64,000 nucleotides of DNA from Nocardia vulneris (GTDB lineage Bacteria; Actinomycetota; Actinomycetes; Mycobacteriales; Mycobacteriaceae). The stretch is from positions 1 to 64,000 of the forward strand of contig NZ_BDCI01000039.1 of the NCBI RefSeq assembly GCF_001613425.1, in the 5' to 3' direction. Of the stretch, positions 16,733 to 26,500 are shown piece by piece. Position 1 is the first letter of the stretch; every line of letters starts with the position of its first letter. The notes below the pieces were generated by a model. It saw only the letters and a program-made list of their open reading frames with translations. It had not been told where the DNA came from and did no database searches. A program made the position numbers and the translations under genes.

Positions 16733-17119
16733 TCACTCGTTATCCGGCAGACGCACGATGTGCGGGACACCGACCGGGTTGCTGATCCAGTGGGCAGCCA
16801 TTCCCGCGGGCAGCGGTTCCAGCTCGTCCTGCACGGCTACGCCTCGGGCGGCAAGGTATTCGGTCGCGCGGTCGACGTCGTCGGTGAACAGTTCCAACCA
16901 CAGGTCCGCATGGGCGTAGTTGTCCACACGGTCGAGCCATAGGGTTACAGGGCCGAACTGTACTGCAGCACTTTGGATCACACCCGCGGCGACGGGCTCG
17001 CCGCTGTCGTCGGTGACTTCCATACCCAGCACGTCACGGTAGAAGGCGACGGTCCGGTCGAATTGGGCCTTGGGAAGTTTCATGGCGATGTTGTGTCCAC
17101 CGCGGAAGAGGGGTGTCAT
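16733..17119 (-). CDS. VOC-family (glyoxalase/bleomycin-resistance fold) protein
   Basis: A 128-residue protein with the beta-alpha-beta-beta-beta pattern of VOC domains: KLPKAQFDRTVAFYRDVLGMEV, LWLDRVDNYAHADLWLELFTDD, and GMAAHWISNPVGVPHIVRL. VOC proteins are metal-dependent isomerases, dioxygenases or ligand-binding resistance proteins. It is the third gene of the SRPBCC-ArsR-VOC operon, 12 bases after the ArsR stop, so it probably acts on or binds the compound sensed by that operon. An internal ATG at residue 13 (MKLPKAQ) would also give an intact domain. Confidence 0.82.
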   Translation of the reverse strand: MTPLFRGGHNIAMKLPKAQFDRTVAFYRDVLGMEVTDDSGEPVAAGVIQSAAVQFGPVTLWLDRVDNYAHADLWLELFTDDVDRATEYLAARGVAVQDELEPLPAGMAAHWISNPVGVPHIVRLPDNE

Positions 17120-17131
17120 GGCGTTGTTCTC

Positions 17132-17476
17132 CTATGTCCGATCGAGGTGATCGTGCAGTGCGCTCAGGCGGCTGTCCCAGGTGTGTGCGAGGGCGGCGAG
17201 AAACGACTGAGCCACTGCCATCGGCCGGGTTTGCAACCGATACCGGACCCGGCGTCGCTCACCGGGTTCGGCGCGGACGAGTTCGGCCTCGGCGAGCAGG
17301 CCGAGATGTTTGGTGATCGCCTGGCGCGAAATGGGCAGGCGGGCAGCCAGATCGGTCGCGGTCGCCGGGCCGCGCGCAGCGAGTTCGGCGAGCAGCGCGC
17401 GACGTGTCGGGTCCGCCAAGGCGGTGAATACCGCCTGGGCGACCAGTTCGGTCTCGAGATCGTCAGGCCGCGGCAT
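17132..17476 (-). CDS. ArsR-family repressor of an SRPBCC operon
   Basis: A 114-residue winged-helix protein: VFTALADPTRRALLAELAARG, ATDLAARLPISRQAITKHLGLLAEAELV, then a wing (EPGERRRVRYRLQ). It lacks the ELCVCDL metal-binding motif, fitting the ArsR subgroup that is co-transcribed with AHSA1/SRPBCC proteins and responds to organic ligands. It overlaps the SRPBCC gene by 14 bases. The GCAACC-NNNN-GGTTGC twin operators in front of the operon are its likely targets. Confidence 0.88.
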   Translation of the reverse strand: MPRPDDLETELVAQAVFTALADPTRRALLAELAARGPATATDLAARLPISRQAITKHLGLLAEAELVRAEPGERRRVRYRLQTRPMAVAQSFLAALAHTWDSRLSALHDHLDRT

Positions 17477-17897
17477 CGAGATACTCGGTCAGTTCGGTCA
17501 ACTCCATTGCCCACCCCTTGACATTGCCGTCGTACGCACCGGCCTGTTCGTCGGGCAGCTGGGCGAAGCCGCTCTCGGTCACCGTGAGCCGGGTGCCGGT
17601 CGACGTCGGGCTCAGCAAGAATTCCACGTGTGTCCGGCGCGGATCGCCGCTCGGCAATCCTTCGATCGCCCAGGTGAACGAGAATCGACGGGGCGGCTCG
17701 ACATGCTGGATCCACAGGGTGTGCGGTCCCTCGGCCGCCCACCACACCCGCGCTGTGCCACCGGGACGTAGCTCCTCGATTTCGGCTCGGGATCCGAACC
17801 AACCACCGAGCCCTTCCGGCGTGGTCAGGGCGTGCCACACCTTCTCGGGCGGATGCTGCAGATCGAGAACACGCTCGATGCGATCAGGTAGGGGCAC
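17463..17897 (-). CDS. SRPBCC (AHSA1-type) ligand-binding protein
   Basis: A 144-residue START-like domain: RIERVLDLQHPPEKVWHALT, LGGWFG, LRPGGTARVWW, FSFTWAIEG, then a C-terminal helix (NVKGWAMELTELTEYLD). These proteins hold a hydrophobic ligand in a deep cavity. The GTG at 17897 was chosen because a GGAGG site ends five bases before it. The first upstream ATG lies inside an operator and upstream of the proposed -10 element, so it cannot be on the transcript. It is the first gene of the SRPBCC-ArsR-VOC operon. Confidence 0.85.
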   Translation of the reverse strand: MPLPDRIERVLDLQHPPEKVWHALTTPEGLGGWFGSRAEIEELRPGGTARVWWAAEGPHTLWIQHVEPPRRFSFTWAIEGLPSGDPRRTHVEFLLSPTSTGTRLTVTESGFAQLPDEQAGAYDGNVKGWAMELTELTEYLDAAA

Positions 17898-17914
17898 CAA
17901 AGCCTCCAGATTTA

Positions 17915-17957
17915 GCAACCAACGGGTTGCGATACTATATCGCAACCAACGGGTTGC
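17915..17957 (-). promoter_or_regulatory. Twin ArsR operators flanking a -10 element
   Basis: GCAACCAACGGGTTGC occurs twice, at 17915-17930 and 17942-17957, with centres 27 bases apart. Each is a six-base inverted repeat around AACG. Between them, on the minus strand, lies GATATAGTAT, whose TATAGT fits a -10 element. Repressor bound to both copies would clamp the promoter of the SRPBCC-ArsR-VOC operon. Confidence 0.75.
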
Positions 17958-17992
17958 AACAACTGCGGCAAGGTGTCGGGGGTTTGCACAAC

Positions 17993-20179
17993 TCAGCTGC
18001 GGTCGTCTGCGGCGGTGCGGATCTTCCCTTCAGGGATCGGAATGGGAGGCAAGGCTTTCGACACCCGAGCGGGCGACCACCAGCAGAAATCGCCCAGCAA
18101 TTTCATGGTGGCGGGGACCAGCAGCAAACGCAGGATGGTGGCGTCGATGAGCAGCGCCGTGACCAGACCCAGGGCAATGTATTGCATCATCACGAGGTCG
18201 GAGAGGGCAAAGACACCGGTGACCACGATGAGGATCGCGGCGGCCGCGGTGATGATGCGGCCGGTGTGCGCGACGCCGGTGCGGATCGCGTCGGCGGTGG
18301 ACTCCCCCGCGCGCCGGGCCTCCACGATGCGAGCCAGCAGGAAGACCTCGTAATCGGTGGACAGACCGTAGATCACGGCGACGATCAGCATCAGGACGAG
18401 CGGCATGATCGGCTGTGCGGTGAAGCCCAGCACACCGGACCCGTGCCCCTCGACGAAGACCCAGGTGAGCACGCCGATGGTGGCGCCGAGGCCGAGCAGG
18501 TTCAGGGCCGCGGCCTTGAGCGGCAGCACCAGCGAGCGGAAGGTCAGGTACAGCAGCGCGGTCGTCGCGAGGAACACCAGTGCGAGCATGAGCGGTAGCC
18601 GGTGCAGCAGCGCGTCGATACTGTCGCGCTGCGCGGCCGGCTGACCACCCACCAGTAACGTTGTCCCGCTCGGCAATTCCATCGAACGCAGATAGTCGAT
18701 CGCCGCGTCGGCCCGGTCCGAGCCCGCCAGGACGGTGTCGGTGGTATAGACGAACGGGTCGGCCGGGCCCGGTAGCGGCGCGGGGAACGGCGCGGCCAGA
18801 CCCGGCGCCTGATTCGCCCGCACGAGTACCGTCTCGATATCGGCGGTGCGGTAGGTGATCATGACCAGCTGGATCGGATCGATCCGCCGCAGCGGAAAGA
18901 TCTCGTCGAAGTGCTGCTGCGCCAGCCGAGTCGGGTCCGTCGGCGGCAGGAACTTCTCGGTGATCCCACCGAACGTCACGTGTTGCACGGGGGCGACGAG
19001 CAGCAGCAGCCCGGCACACACCGACACCGCGACGAGGAACGGCCTTTTCATGACCGCCCCGGCAATTCTCCCCCAAATATTCTGCCGCACATCGTCTCCG
19101 GCCCTGGCTCGGCGAAACCAGGCGAACCCCAGCGCATCCACACGCGGGCCGAGCACCGCGAGCAATGCGGGCAGCACCGTGAGCGCGGCAAGCGCCGCCA
19201 GCGTGACGGTGACCATCGCGCCGTAGGCGAACGAGCGCAGAAAACCCTGGGGGAACAACAGGATCCCCGCCGCCGCGGCCACCACGACGGTCGCCGAGAA
19301 CACCACCGTCCGACCGGCGGTCGGCACCGTCCGCCGGACCGCCGCCGCGCTGTCGTGCCCCGCGGCGAGTTCGTCCCGGAACCGGCTCACGATGAACAAC
19401 CCGTAGTCGACGGCCAGACCCAGCCCGATCATCGAAACCACCGGCGAAACAAAGGAATTCACCTCGACCACGGCGGTGATGCCGCGGATCACGCCCCAGG
19501 CCGCGAGCACGGTCAAGCCGCCGACCACGAGCGGCAATGCCGCCGCGACGACCCCACCGAAGAGAAAGAACAGCAGCACCGCGACGATCGGGATCGCGAT
19601 CAACTCCAGCCGCCGCTGGTCGCGCACCATGGTGTCATTGAGCGCGCCCGCGACTGCCTGCCCGCCCGCGACCTCCATGTCGACACCCGGAATGTCCAGT
19701 CGGCCGGCCACTTTGCCGTAGTTGCGCAGCAGTGTGGTGTTGTCGCCGCCGCGCACCGCGAGGGATGCGAACGCGTGCGTGCGGTCCGCGGAACCGAACA
19801 GGTCCGGCAGTGTCAGGCCGGTTTCGGTCGGCCAGTACGTCCCGTTGATCTTCGCGATCTCGTCCGGAAAGCGCCGCGGCAGCTCGTTCAGTCCCGCGAC
19901 GATCGCAGCGGCCAACACGGGATCGTCGATCGTCTTGCCGGCGGGCGCATGGAACAACAGCAGCAGGTCACCGCTGTGGTCACGGCCGAATACCTCGTCC
20001 CGCAGCCGGGCCGCCTGTGCGGATTCCGAGGTCGGATCGTCCCAGCCGCGCGCGCTCAGTTCGCCGCCGAGCCCGAGACCGTACGCACCCAGCGCGAGCA
20101 TGGCGACAACGACGACGCCGAGCACCGCGAAGCGCCGCCGGACGACGAAATCCGCCCACTGTCCGAAATCGGCGAACAA
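17993..20179 (-). CDS. MmpL/MMPL-family RND transporter
   Basis: A 728-residue protein with two repeats of one N-terminal helix, a large external domain and about five helices. Landmarks are the GLAVDYGLFIVSRFRDEL and GLSTDYEVFLLARIVEARR stretches in TM4/TM10 regions, where the Asp-Tyr pair carries the proton relay. It is shorter than lipid exporters such as MmpL8 (over 1000 residues) and closer to MmpL11/ActII-3 size. It is divergent from the PKS gene with 370 bases between, an arrangement typical of mycobacterial lipid loci, so export of the PKS/PapA product is the likely role. The ATG at 20179 is the first in frame before the MFADFGQWADFVVRRR start. Confidence 0.88.
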   Translation of the reverse strand: MFADFGQWADFVVRRRFAVLGVVVVAMLALGAYGLGLGGELSARGWDDPTSESAQAARLRDEVFGRDHSGDLLLLFHAPAGKTIDDPVLAAAIVAGLNELPRRFPDEIAKINGTYWPTETGLTLPDLFGSADRTHAFASLAVRGGDNTTLLRNYGKVAGRLDIPGVDMEVAGGQAVAGALNDTMVRDQRRLELIAIPIVAVLLFFLFGGVVAAALPLVVGGLTVLAAWGVIRGITAVVEVNSFVSPVVSMIGLGLAVDYGLFIVSRFRDELAAGHDSAAAVRRTVPTAGRTVVFSATVVVAAAAGILLFPQGFLRSFAYGAMVTVTLAALAALTVLPALLAVLGPRVDALGFAWFRRARAGDDVRQNIWGRIAGAVMKRPFLVAVSVCAGLLLLVAPVQHVTFGGITEKFLPPTDPTRLAQQHFDEIFPLRRIDPIQLVMITYRTADIETVLVRANQAPGLAAPFPAPLPGPADPFVYTTDTVLAGSDRADAAIDYLRSMELPSGTTLLVGGQPAAQRDSIDALLHRLPLMLALVFLATTALLYLTFRSLVLPLKAAALNLLGLGATIGVLTWVFVEGHGSGVLGFTAQPIMPLVLMLIVAVIYGLSTDYEVFLLARIVEARRAGESTADAIRTGVAHTGRIITAAAAILIVVTGVFALSDLVMMQYIALGLVTALLIDATILRLLLVPATMKLLGDFCWWSPARVSKALPPIPIPEGKIRTAADDRS

Positions 20180-20549
20180 ACGCCGCCTCCTCCTGTGCGT
20201 GTGAATTGTTCGACTCGACGGAGCCGCCTGGAACGTACCAGCGGCAGCGTGTCCCGACTATGGAACACACCGGAGTTCCGACAGCGCACAATTCTTGCCG
20301 CGAACTGCTGTGATCCATACCTATGACCGCAGAAAAGCAGCAGCTCAGCGGCCGATAGCGGGCTGTACAGCGGCCTGAATTAGGTTGCTTCACAAATAAT
20401 CTCATGCCTGCTTGCCGCGATCTCCAGACTGTTTCAGAGCACTACGCGCCGCCGATATACTCGACCAGGTTCACTATTGTGTCGGACTTTGTTATACGTA
20501 TCGTCGAGGTGTCCGGCGATAACGAATGGCCGTATTCGGGAGGACCTCC
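20180..20549. other. Divergent promoter region between MmpL and PKS genes
   Basis: These 370 bases hold no convincing gene. The stretch from about 20380 to 20525 is AT-richer than its surroundings, as expected for a promoter. A ribosome site (GGAGGA, 20539-20544) lies six bases before the PKS ATG. I could not single out a clear operator. Confidence 0.5.
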
Positions 20550-23500
20550 ATGTCGGATATCGCTATTGTCGGTATCGGTTGCCGATACGCGGGCGGGATC
20601 GATTCGCCCGAGACATTCTGGGATTTCGTCCTCGACAAAAGGGACGGCGTGGTCGAGGTGCCGCCGGACCGATGGGACTATCGCCGGTACTACGATCCCG
20701 AGCCGCGCACGCCTGGCCGTAGCTATACCAAGCACGGCGCGTTCATGACGATCGACCCGTGGGAGTTCGATCCGGACTTCTTCGGCATCTCGGCCCGCGA
20801 GGCGACCGTGCTCGACCCGCAGCAGCGCCTGCTGCTCGAGGTGACGTGGGAGGCGCTCGACGACGCCGGCCTCGCGGGTCGCACCGCCGGAACCCCGGTC
20901 GGCGTGTATGTGGGCGGGTTCGTGGTGGACCAGTCGGTGATCGGTGTGGTCGGTCCGGCGCTGTTCCACACCGACATGCACACCCCGGCCAGCGCCTCGT
21001 ACACCATGCTGTCCAACCGGATCGCCTACGCGCTCAACCTCACCGGTCCCGCGCTCACGGTCGACACCGCGTGCTCGTCGTCCCTGGTGGCCTTCCATCT
21101 CGCCTGCCAGGCCCTCGACAACGACGACTGTCACATCGCAGTGGCCGGCGGCGTGAACGTCATGTTGCAGCCGGAGACGTTCGTGCTGATGTGCAAGGGC
21201 AGCTTCCTCGCCGCGGACGGTCGGTGCAAATCCTTCGACGCCGCCGCCGACGGGTACGGCCGGGGCGAGGGCGCGGGCATGGTGGTGCTGAAGAGGCTCG
21301 ACGATGCGGTGCGCGACGGTGACCGCGTGTACGCCGTGGTCAAGGCCACCGGCGCCAATCAGGACGGCCGGACCACGGCGATCACCGTGCCGAACGCGGA
21401 TGCCCAAGAGGCCCTTGCCCGTACGGTGTGCACCCGGGCGGGCCTGACCCCGGATGCGATCACCTACGTGGAGGCGCACGGCACCGGCACCCTGGTCGGC
21501 GACCCGGTCGAATTGCGGGCGCTCGGCCGCGCTTTCGGCGCACCGGCGGGCCGCACCGGGCCGCTGGGCGTCGGCTCGGTCAAGGCGACCTTGGGCCACA
21601 CCGAAGCCGCGGCGGGCGTTGCGAGCGTCATCAAGGCGGCGTTGGCGATTCGGCATCGGGTGATTCCGCCGCAGGGCTGGCTCGACAAGCCGAATCCGGA
21701 CATCCCGCTCGACGAGTTGGGCCTGCGCATCCAGGTCGACGCCGAACCGCTGCCGCCGCATGCCGATCCGATGACGATCGCGGTCAACGGCTTCGGCTAC
21801 GGCGGCACCAACGCGCACGCGATTCTCCAGGAGTACCGCGCGCAACCGGCGCCCCCCGGCCCCGCGCCCGCCCCACGGCACTACGGAATCCTGCCCCTCT
21901 CCGCCCGCAGCACCGGCGCCGCGCGCGCCATCGCGGGCCGCTTCGCCGATCTGCTCGACGCCGGTGCCGATCCGGACCGGTTGGCCGAGGCCGCCTGGAC
22001 GCGCTCGGCGCACCACCAGTTCCGCACCGGTGTGCTGATCGGCGACTCCGACGACGTACGGCACCAGCTGCGGCAGTTCGCCGCGGGCGAGGGCCGTGAC
22101 GCGGCGCGCACGGTCGCGGCCCGCATCGCCGAACCGGTGTTCGTGTTCTCCGGCATGGGACCGCAGTGGTGGGGCATGGCGCGCGAATTGCTCTGCGCCG
22201 GTGGCATCTTCGCCGAGACCGCAGCGCTCATCGACGCCGAGTTCGGCAAGCTGGCGGACTGGTCCATCGTCGACGCGCTCCTGCAGCCCGAAGCGGAGTC
22301 GCGGGTCTCGCGCACCGAGGTGGCGCAACCGGCCAACTTCCTGGTTCAGGTGGCGCTGGTGAGCGAGCTGGCCCAGTACGGGATCACCCCGGCCGCGATC
22401 ATCGGCCACAGCGTGGGCGAGGTGTCGGCGGCCTATGTCAGCGGGATGCTCTCGCTACGGGAGGCCGTGCGGGTCGCCTACCACCGGGCCAGATTGCAGG
22501 CGAGCACCGCGGGCTCCGGCGGCATGCTGGCCGTCGGCCTGCCGCTCGAGCGGGCCCGCGAACTCGTCGCCGACGACCCGCGCGTCGATCTCGCGGCGAT
22601 CAACAGCGCGAGCTCGCTCACGTTCTCCGGCGACCCGCAGCGCCTGGACGAGATCGCGGAAATGCTCACCGAGGACGCCGCTTTCGCGCGCCGGCTGCGG
22701 GTGGAGGTGCCCTACCACAGCCGGTTGATGGACCCGATCCTCGCCGAGCTGCGGGCCGAGCTCGCCGACCTCGCGCCCAAAGCGCCCACCGTGCCGCTGT
22801 ATTCAACGGTGACCGGCGAACTCGTCACCGCGGGGACGTGGGACGCCGGCTACTGGTGCGCGAACGTCCGTCAGCCGGTGCGCTTCTACGACGCGGTGGT
22901 GCGGGCGATCGGTGCGGGCAGCCGGGTGTTCCTCGAGGTCGGCCCACATCCGGTGTTGTCCGGCAACATTCGGGAGGCCCTGGTCGAGGCCGATGTGCAC
23001 GGCACCACGGTGCCGACGCTCGATCGCAAGACCGCCGATTCCGTGAGCATCCGCCGCACCCTCATCGGCCTGTACAGCGCGGGTGTGCTCGACCCGGAGC
23101 AACTGTTCCCGGCCGGCGGTCCGCGGACCGCGCACGTCCCGCTCCCCCGCTACCCGTGGCAGCGCACCCGATTGCAGTCGACACTGCCCCTTTTCGAGCA
23201 GGCCAGGCTCGGCTCCCCGGACACCTACGCGATGCTCGGCGATCCCGATGTGGAGGGTCGCGCGGACTGGCTGCTCCAGGTCGGCACCGAATTGCTACCG
23301 TGGCTGGCCGATCACGTGGTCAACGGCGTCCGGATCATGCCGGGCGCCGCCTACCTGGACGCGGCACTCAGTGCAACGGCCACTCGGCTCGGCGTCAAAC
23401 GCGTTGCGCTGGAGCAGGTCCGCTTCGTCGCGCCGTTGATCATGGCCGCACCGGATGTGCCGCTCATGGCGCTGAGTGTGGAGGAGTCCAGTGGCCGCTT

Positions 23501-26500
23501 CCTGATCCGGTCCCGCAACGCGACCGGAACGGCCTGGACCGTGCACGCCTTCGGGCGCACCCTCACCGGCAGTCACCTTCCTTCGAAGGCAACCGTTCCA
23601 GAGATCGAGGTCGGTATCGATATCGACCCGGACATGTTCTACACCGGGCTGGCCGCGGCGGGGCTCCAGTACGGTCCGTCGTTCCGCCGGGTCACGTCCA
23701 TGCGGGTCGGTCGGGATACGGCGGTCGCCACCGTCGACGGCACGATCGCCGCGGACTCCGGCCATCTCGCGCACCCGGCGGTGGTGGACGCCGCCATGCA
23801 AACGGCGGCACTGCTTTTCGCCGACGAGCGGATCAACGAGGGCATCATGGTGCCCGTCGGCGTGGCCGCCGTCCGGTTGCTCGCCCCGATACCCGAGCGG
23901 GCCACGGTGGTCGCCCGCCGCGACCCCAAGGCGCGGTTGCGCGCCGATGTCGACGTGCTCGACGCGGAGCACAATCTCGTCCTGCGCCTGACCGGACTCC
24001 AGATCGGCGCCTTGAAGCCCGGTGACGATCCACTGCACCGGATGGCCGAGTTCTACTACCGCGAAACCATGGAGCGACGCGACCCCATCGACCAGACCGC
24101 ACTGCCGAACGTCGGCACGGCCACGATCTTCGTGATCGGGCTCGGAAAGAGCCCTCGCGCCGAGCAATTGGCGGCCGCGATCCCGGGCGCCCGGCACTAC
24201 CTCGCCGGACCGGATCTGGAAACGACGCTCACCGAGCAGCTGCGGCAGTCCCGCACAGACGAATCCACCCGCCTGCACGTGTGCGTGGTCGCCGGTTCCG
24301 GCACCGATGATCTAGAGGATCTGCGCATGTTGCAGCGGATCGCCGTCGCGGTGCGTGAATTCGCGGATCCGAAGACCGAGGAGCAGACACCGCAGTCCGT
24401 CTTCGGCGACGGTTCGGTGCACGTCACGCTGATCACCGAGCGCGCGTTCACGGTGCCGGACAGCACGATCGCGCCGGATTCGCACCAGTCCGCGCTGGCC
24501 GGGGCACGGCGGGTGCTGCTGAACGAACAGACCTCGTTGCGCTGGCGGCTGATCGATGTGGCCCCCGAGACCGGTATCGCCGAGATCGTCACCGAACTCG
24601 CGATACCGGGCGCGTTCTCCTACGACAACACCGACGAGGTGCTGCTGCGCGACGGTCAGCGCTGGGCCCCGGTGGTGACCAAGCCGCTGCCGGACCGTCT
24701 CGCGGCGCACGACACCGCGGCACCGCTCGCCGACCCGGAGGCGAACTTCGAGCTCGAACTCCCGCGCACCCGGCTGCTGTCGGCGCTGGCCTGGCGCGAA
24801 TGCCCGCGCCGCGCACCGGGCCCCGGGCAGGTGGAGGTGCGGATGCAGGTCATCGGGCTGAATTACAAGGATCCACTCAAGGTTATCGGCCTGCTCGGCG
24901 AAAGAGAGCTGGCACCAACCTATTTCGGCACTGTTCCCGGGATGGAGGGCGTCGGCACGGTGGTGCGGGTCGGCCCCGGCGTCGACGGTCTCGGCGTCGG
25001 CGATCTGGTGGCGGTCGCGGCGAAGGGCATGATGCGACGCTTCGCCCTGATCGACCGGCAACTCGTCATCCCCCTGCCTGCCGATACCGACCCCGGTTAT
25101 TGCACCAGCGCCATCGCTTTCGCGACTGCCGAATACGCCCTACTGGAGCTGGCACGGCTGGAGCCGGGCGAGACGGTTCTGATCCACGGCGCGGCCGGTG
25201 GAGTGGGCACGGCCGCCATCCAGGTCGCGAAGGCGCGGGGCGCGCGCATCATCGGCACGGCCAGCACCGACGAACGGCGCAGGCACATCCTGGATCTCGG
25301 CGCGGATCACGCGGTGAACTCGCGCTCGCTCGACTTCGTCGACGACGTGCTCGCCCTGACCGGCGGCGTCGGCGCAGCGGTGGTGCTCAGCAGCGCTCCC
25401 GGCGAGATCCTGCGGCAGAACTTCACCGCCGTCGCCGAATTCGGGCGCATCGTCGAGGTCGGCAAGGCCGATATCTACACCGGTGGCCTGCTGGAGCTGG
25501 CCAATTTCGACAAGAACGTGGCCTACTACTCGATGGATCTCGACCGCCTGGTCGCGGTCCACCCGCAACGACTGGCCGGCCTGCTGCAGCGGGTGTACGA
25601 GCAGGTCGTGGCGGGCGTCTATCGGCCGCTGCCGTACAAGATGTTCGAAACCCACGAGGTGGGAACGGCTTTCGAGGAGGTGATCCGCTCGACCGGACTG
25701 GCTCGGATCGCGTTGCGCATCGATGCGCCGCACCCGCCGGTGCGGCCGTACCTGCCCGATATCGAGATCCACGAGCACGCGAGCTATCTCGTCACCGGCG
25801 GGTTCGGCGGCTTCGGCATGGCCACCGGGCGCTGGCTGGTGCTGCGCGGCGCGCGCAGGCTCGTGCTGCTCGGGCGCAGCGGAGCGAGCACCGATGAGGC
25901 CCGGCGGCAACTCGAGGCGTGGCGGACCGTCGGCGTCGAGGTGATCGAGGCACTCGTCGATGTCACCGACACCGCGGCCGTCGCCGCGGTGCTCGCCCGC
26001 GCGCACACGGCCGAACATCCGCTGCGCGGGGTGTTCCACGCGGCGGGCGCGGTGTCCGACAACCGCATCGAGCTCATGACACCCGAGCAGCTGGCGCAGG
26101 TGTATCGGCCGAAGGTGCACGGCGCCCGCGCCCTGCACCGCGCGGTCACCGAGGCGGGCATCGAGTTGGACATGTTCGTGCTGTACTCCTCCGGCGGCTC
26201 GATGTACGGCATCTACGGCCAATACAACTACTGCGCGGCCAATGTCGCGGTCGAGGCGCTCGCCGAGGAATGGGCCAGGGCGGGCGAGCGCGCCCTGTGC
26301 ATCGGCTGGGGTCACCTCTCCGGCGCGACCGGCGGGATGGCCGCCGACGCGACCGCCACCAAATATCTCGACCTGGTCGGCTTCGGCCCGATCGATATGG
26401 CCGACGCCACCGCGTATCTGGAGCAGACGCTGCGCCTGCGCGACACCAACGCCGCCATCATCCCCACCGACTGGGCCAAACTCACCGGCACCTTCCCGCA

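Noticed and set aside
17898..17945. The ATG at 17945 as the start of the SRPBCC gene
   Set aside because: It lies in an operator and upstream of the likely -10 element, while a GTG with a good ribosome site follows.
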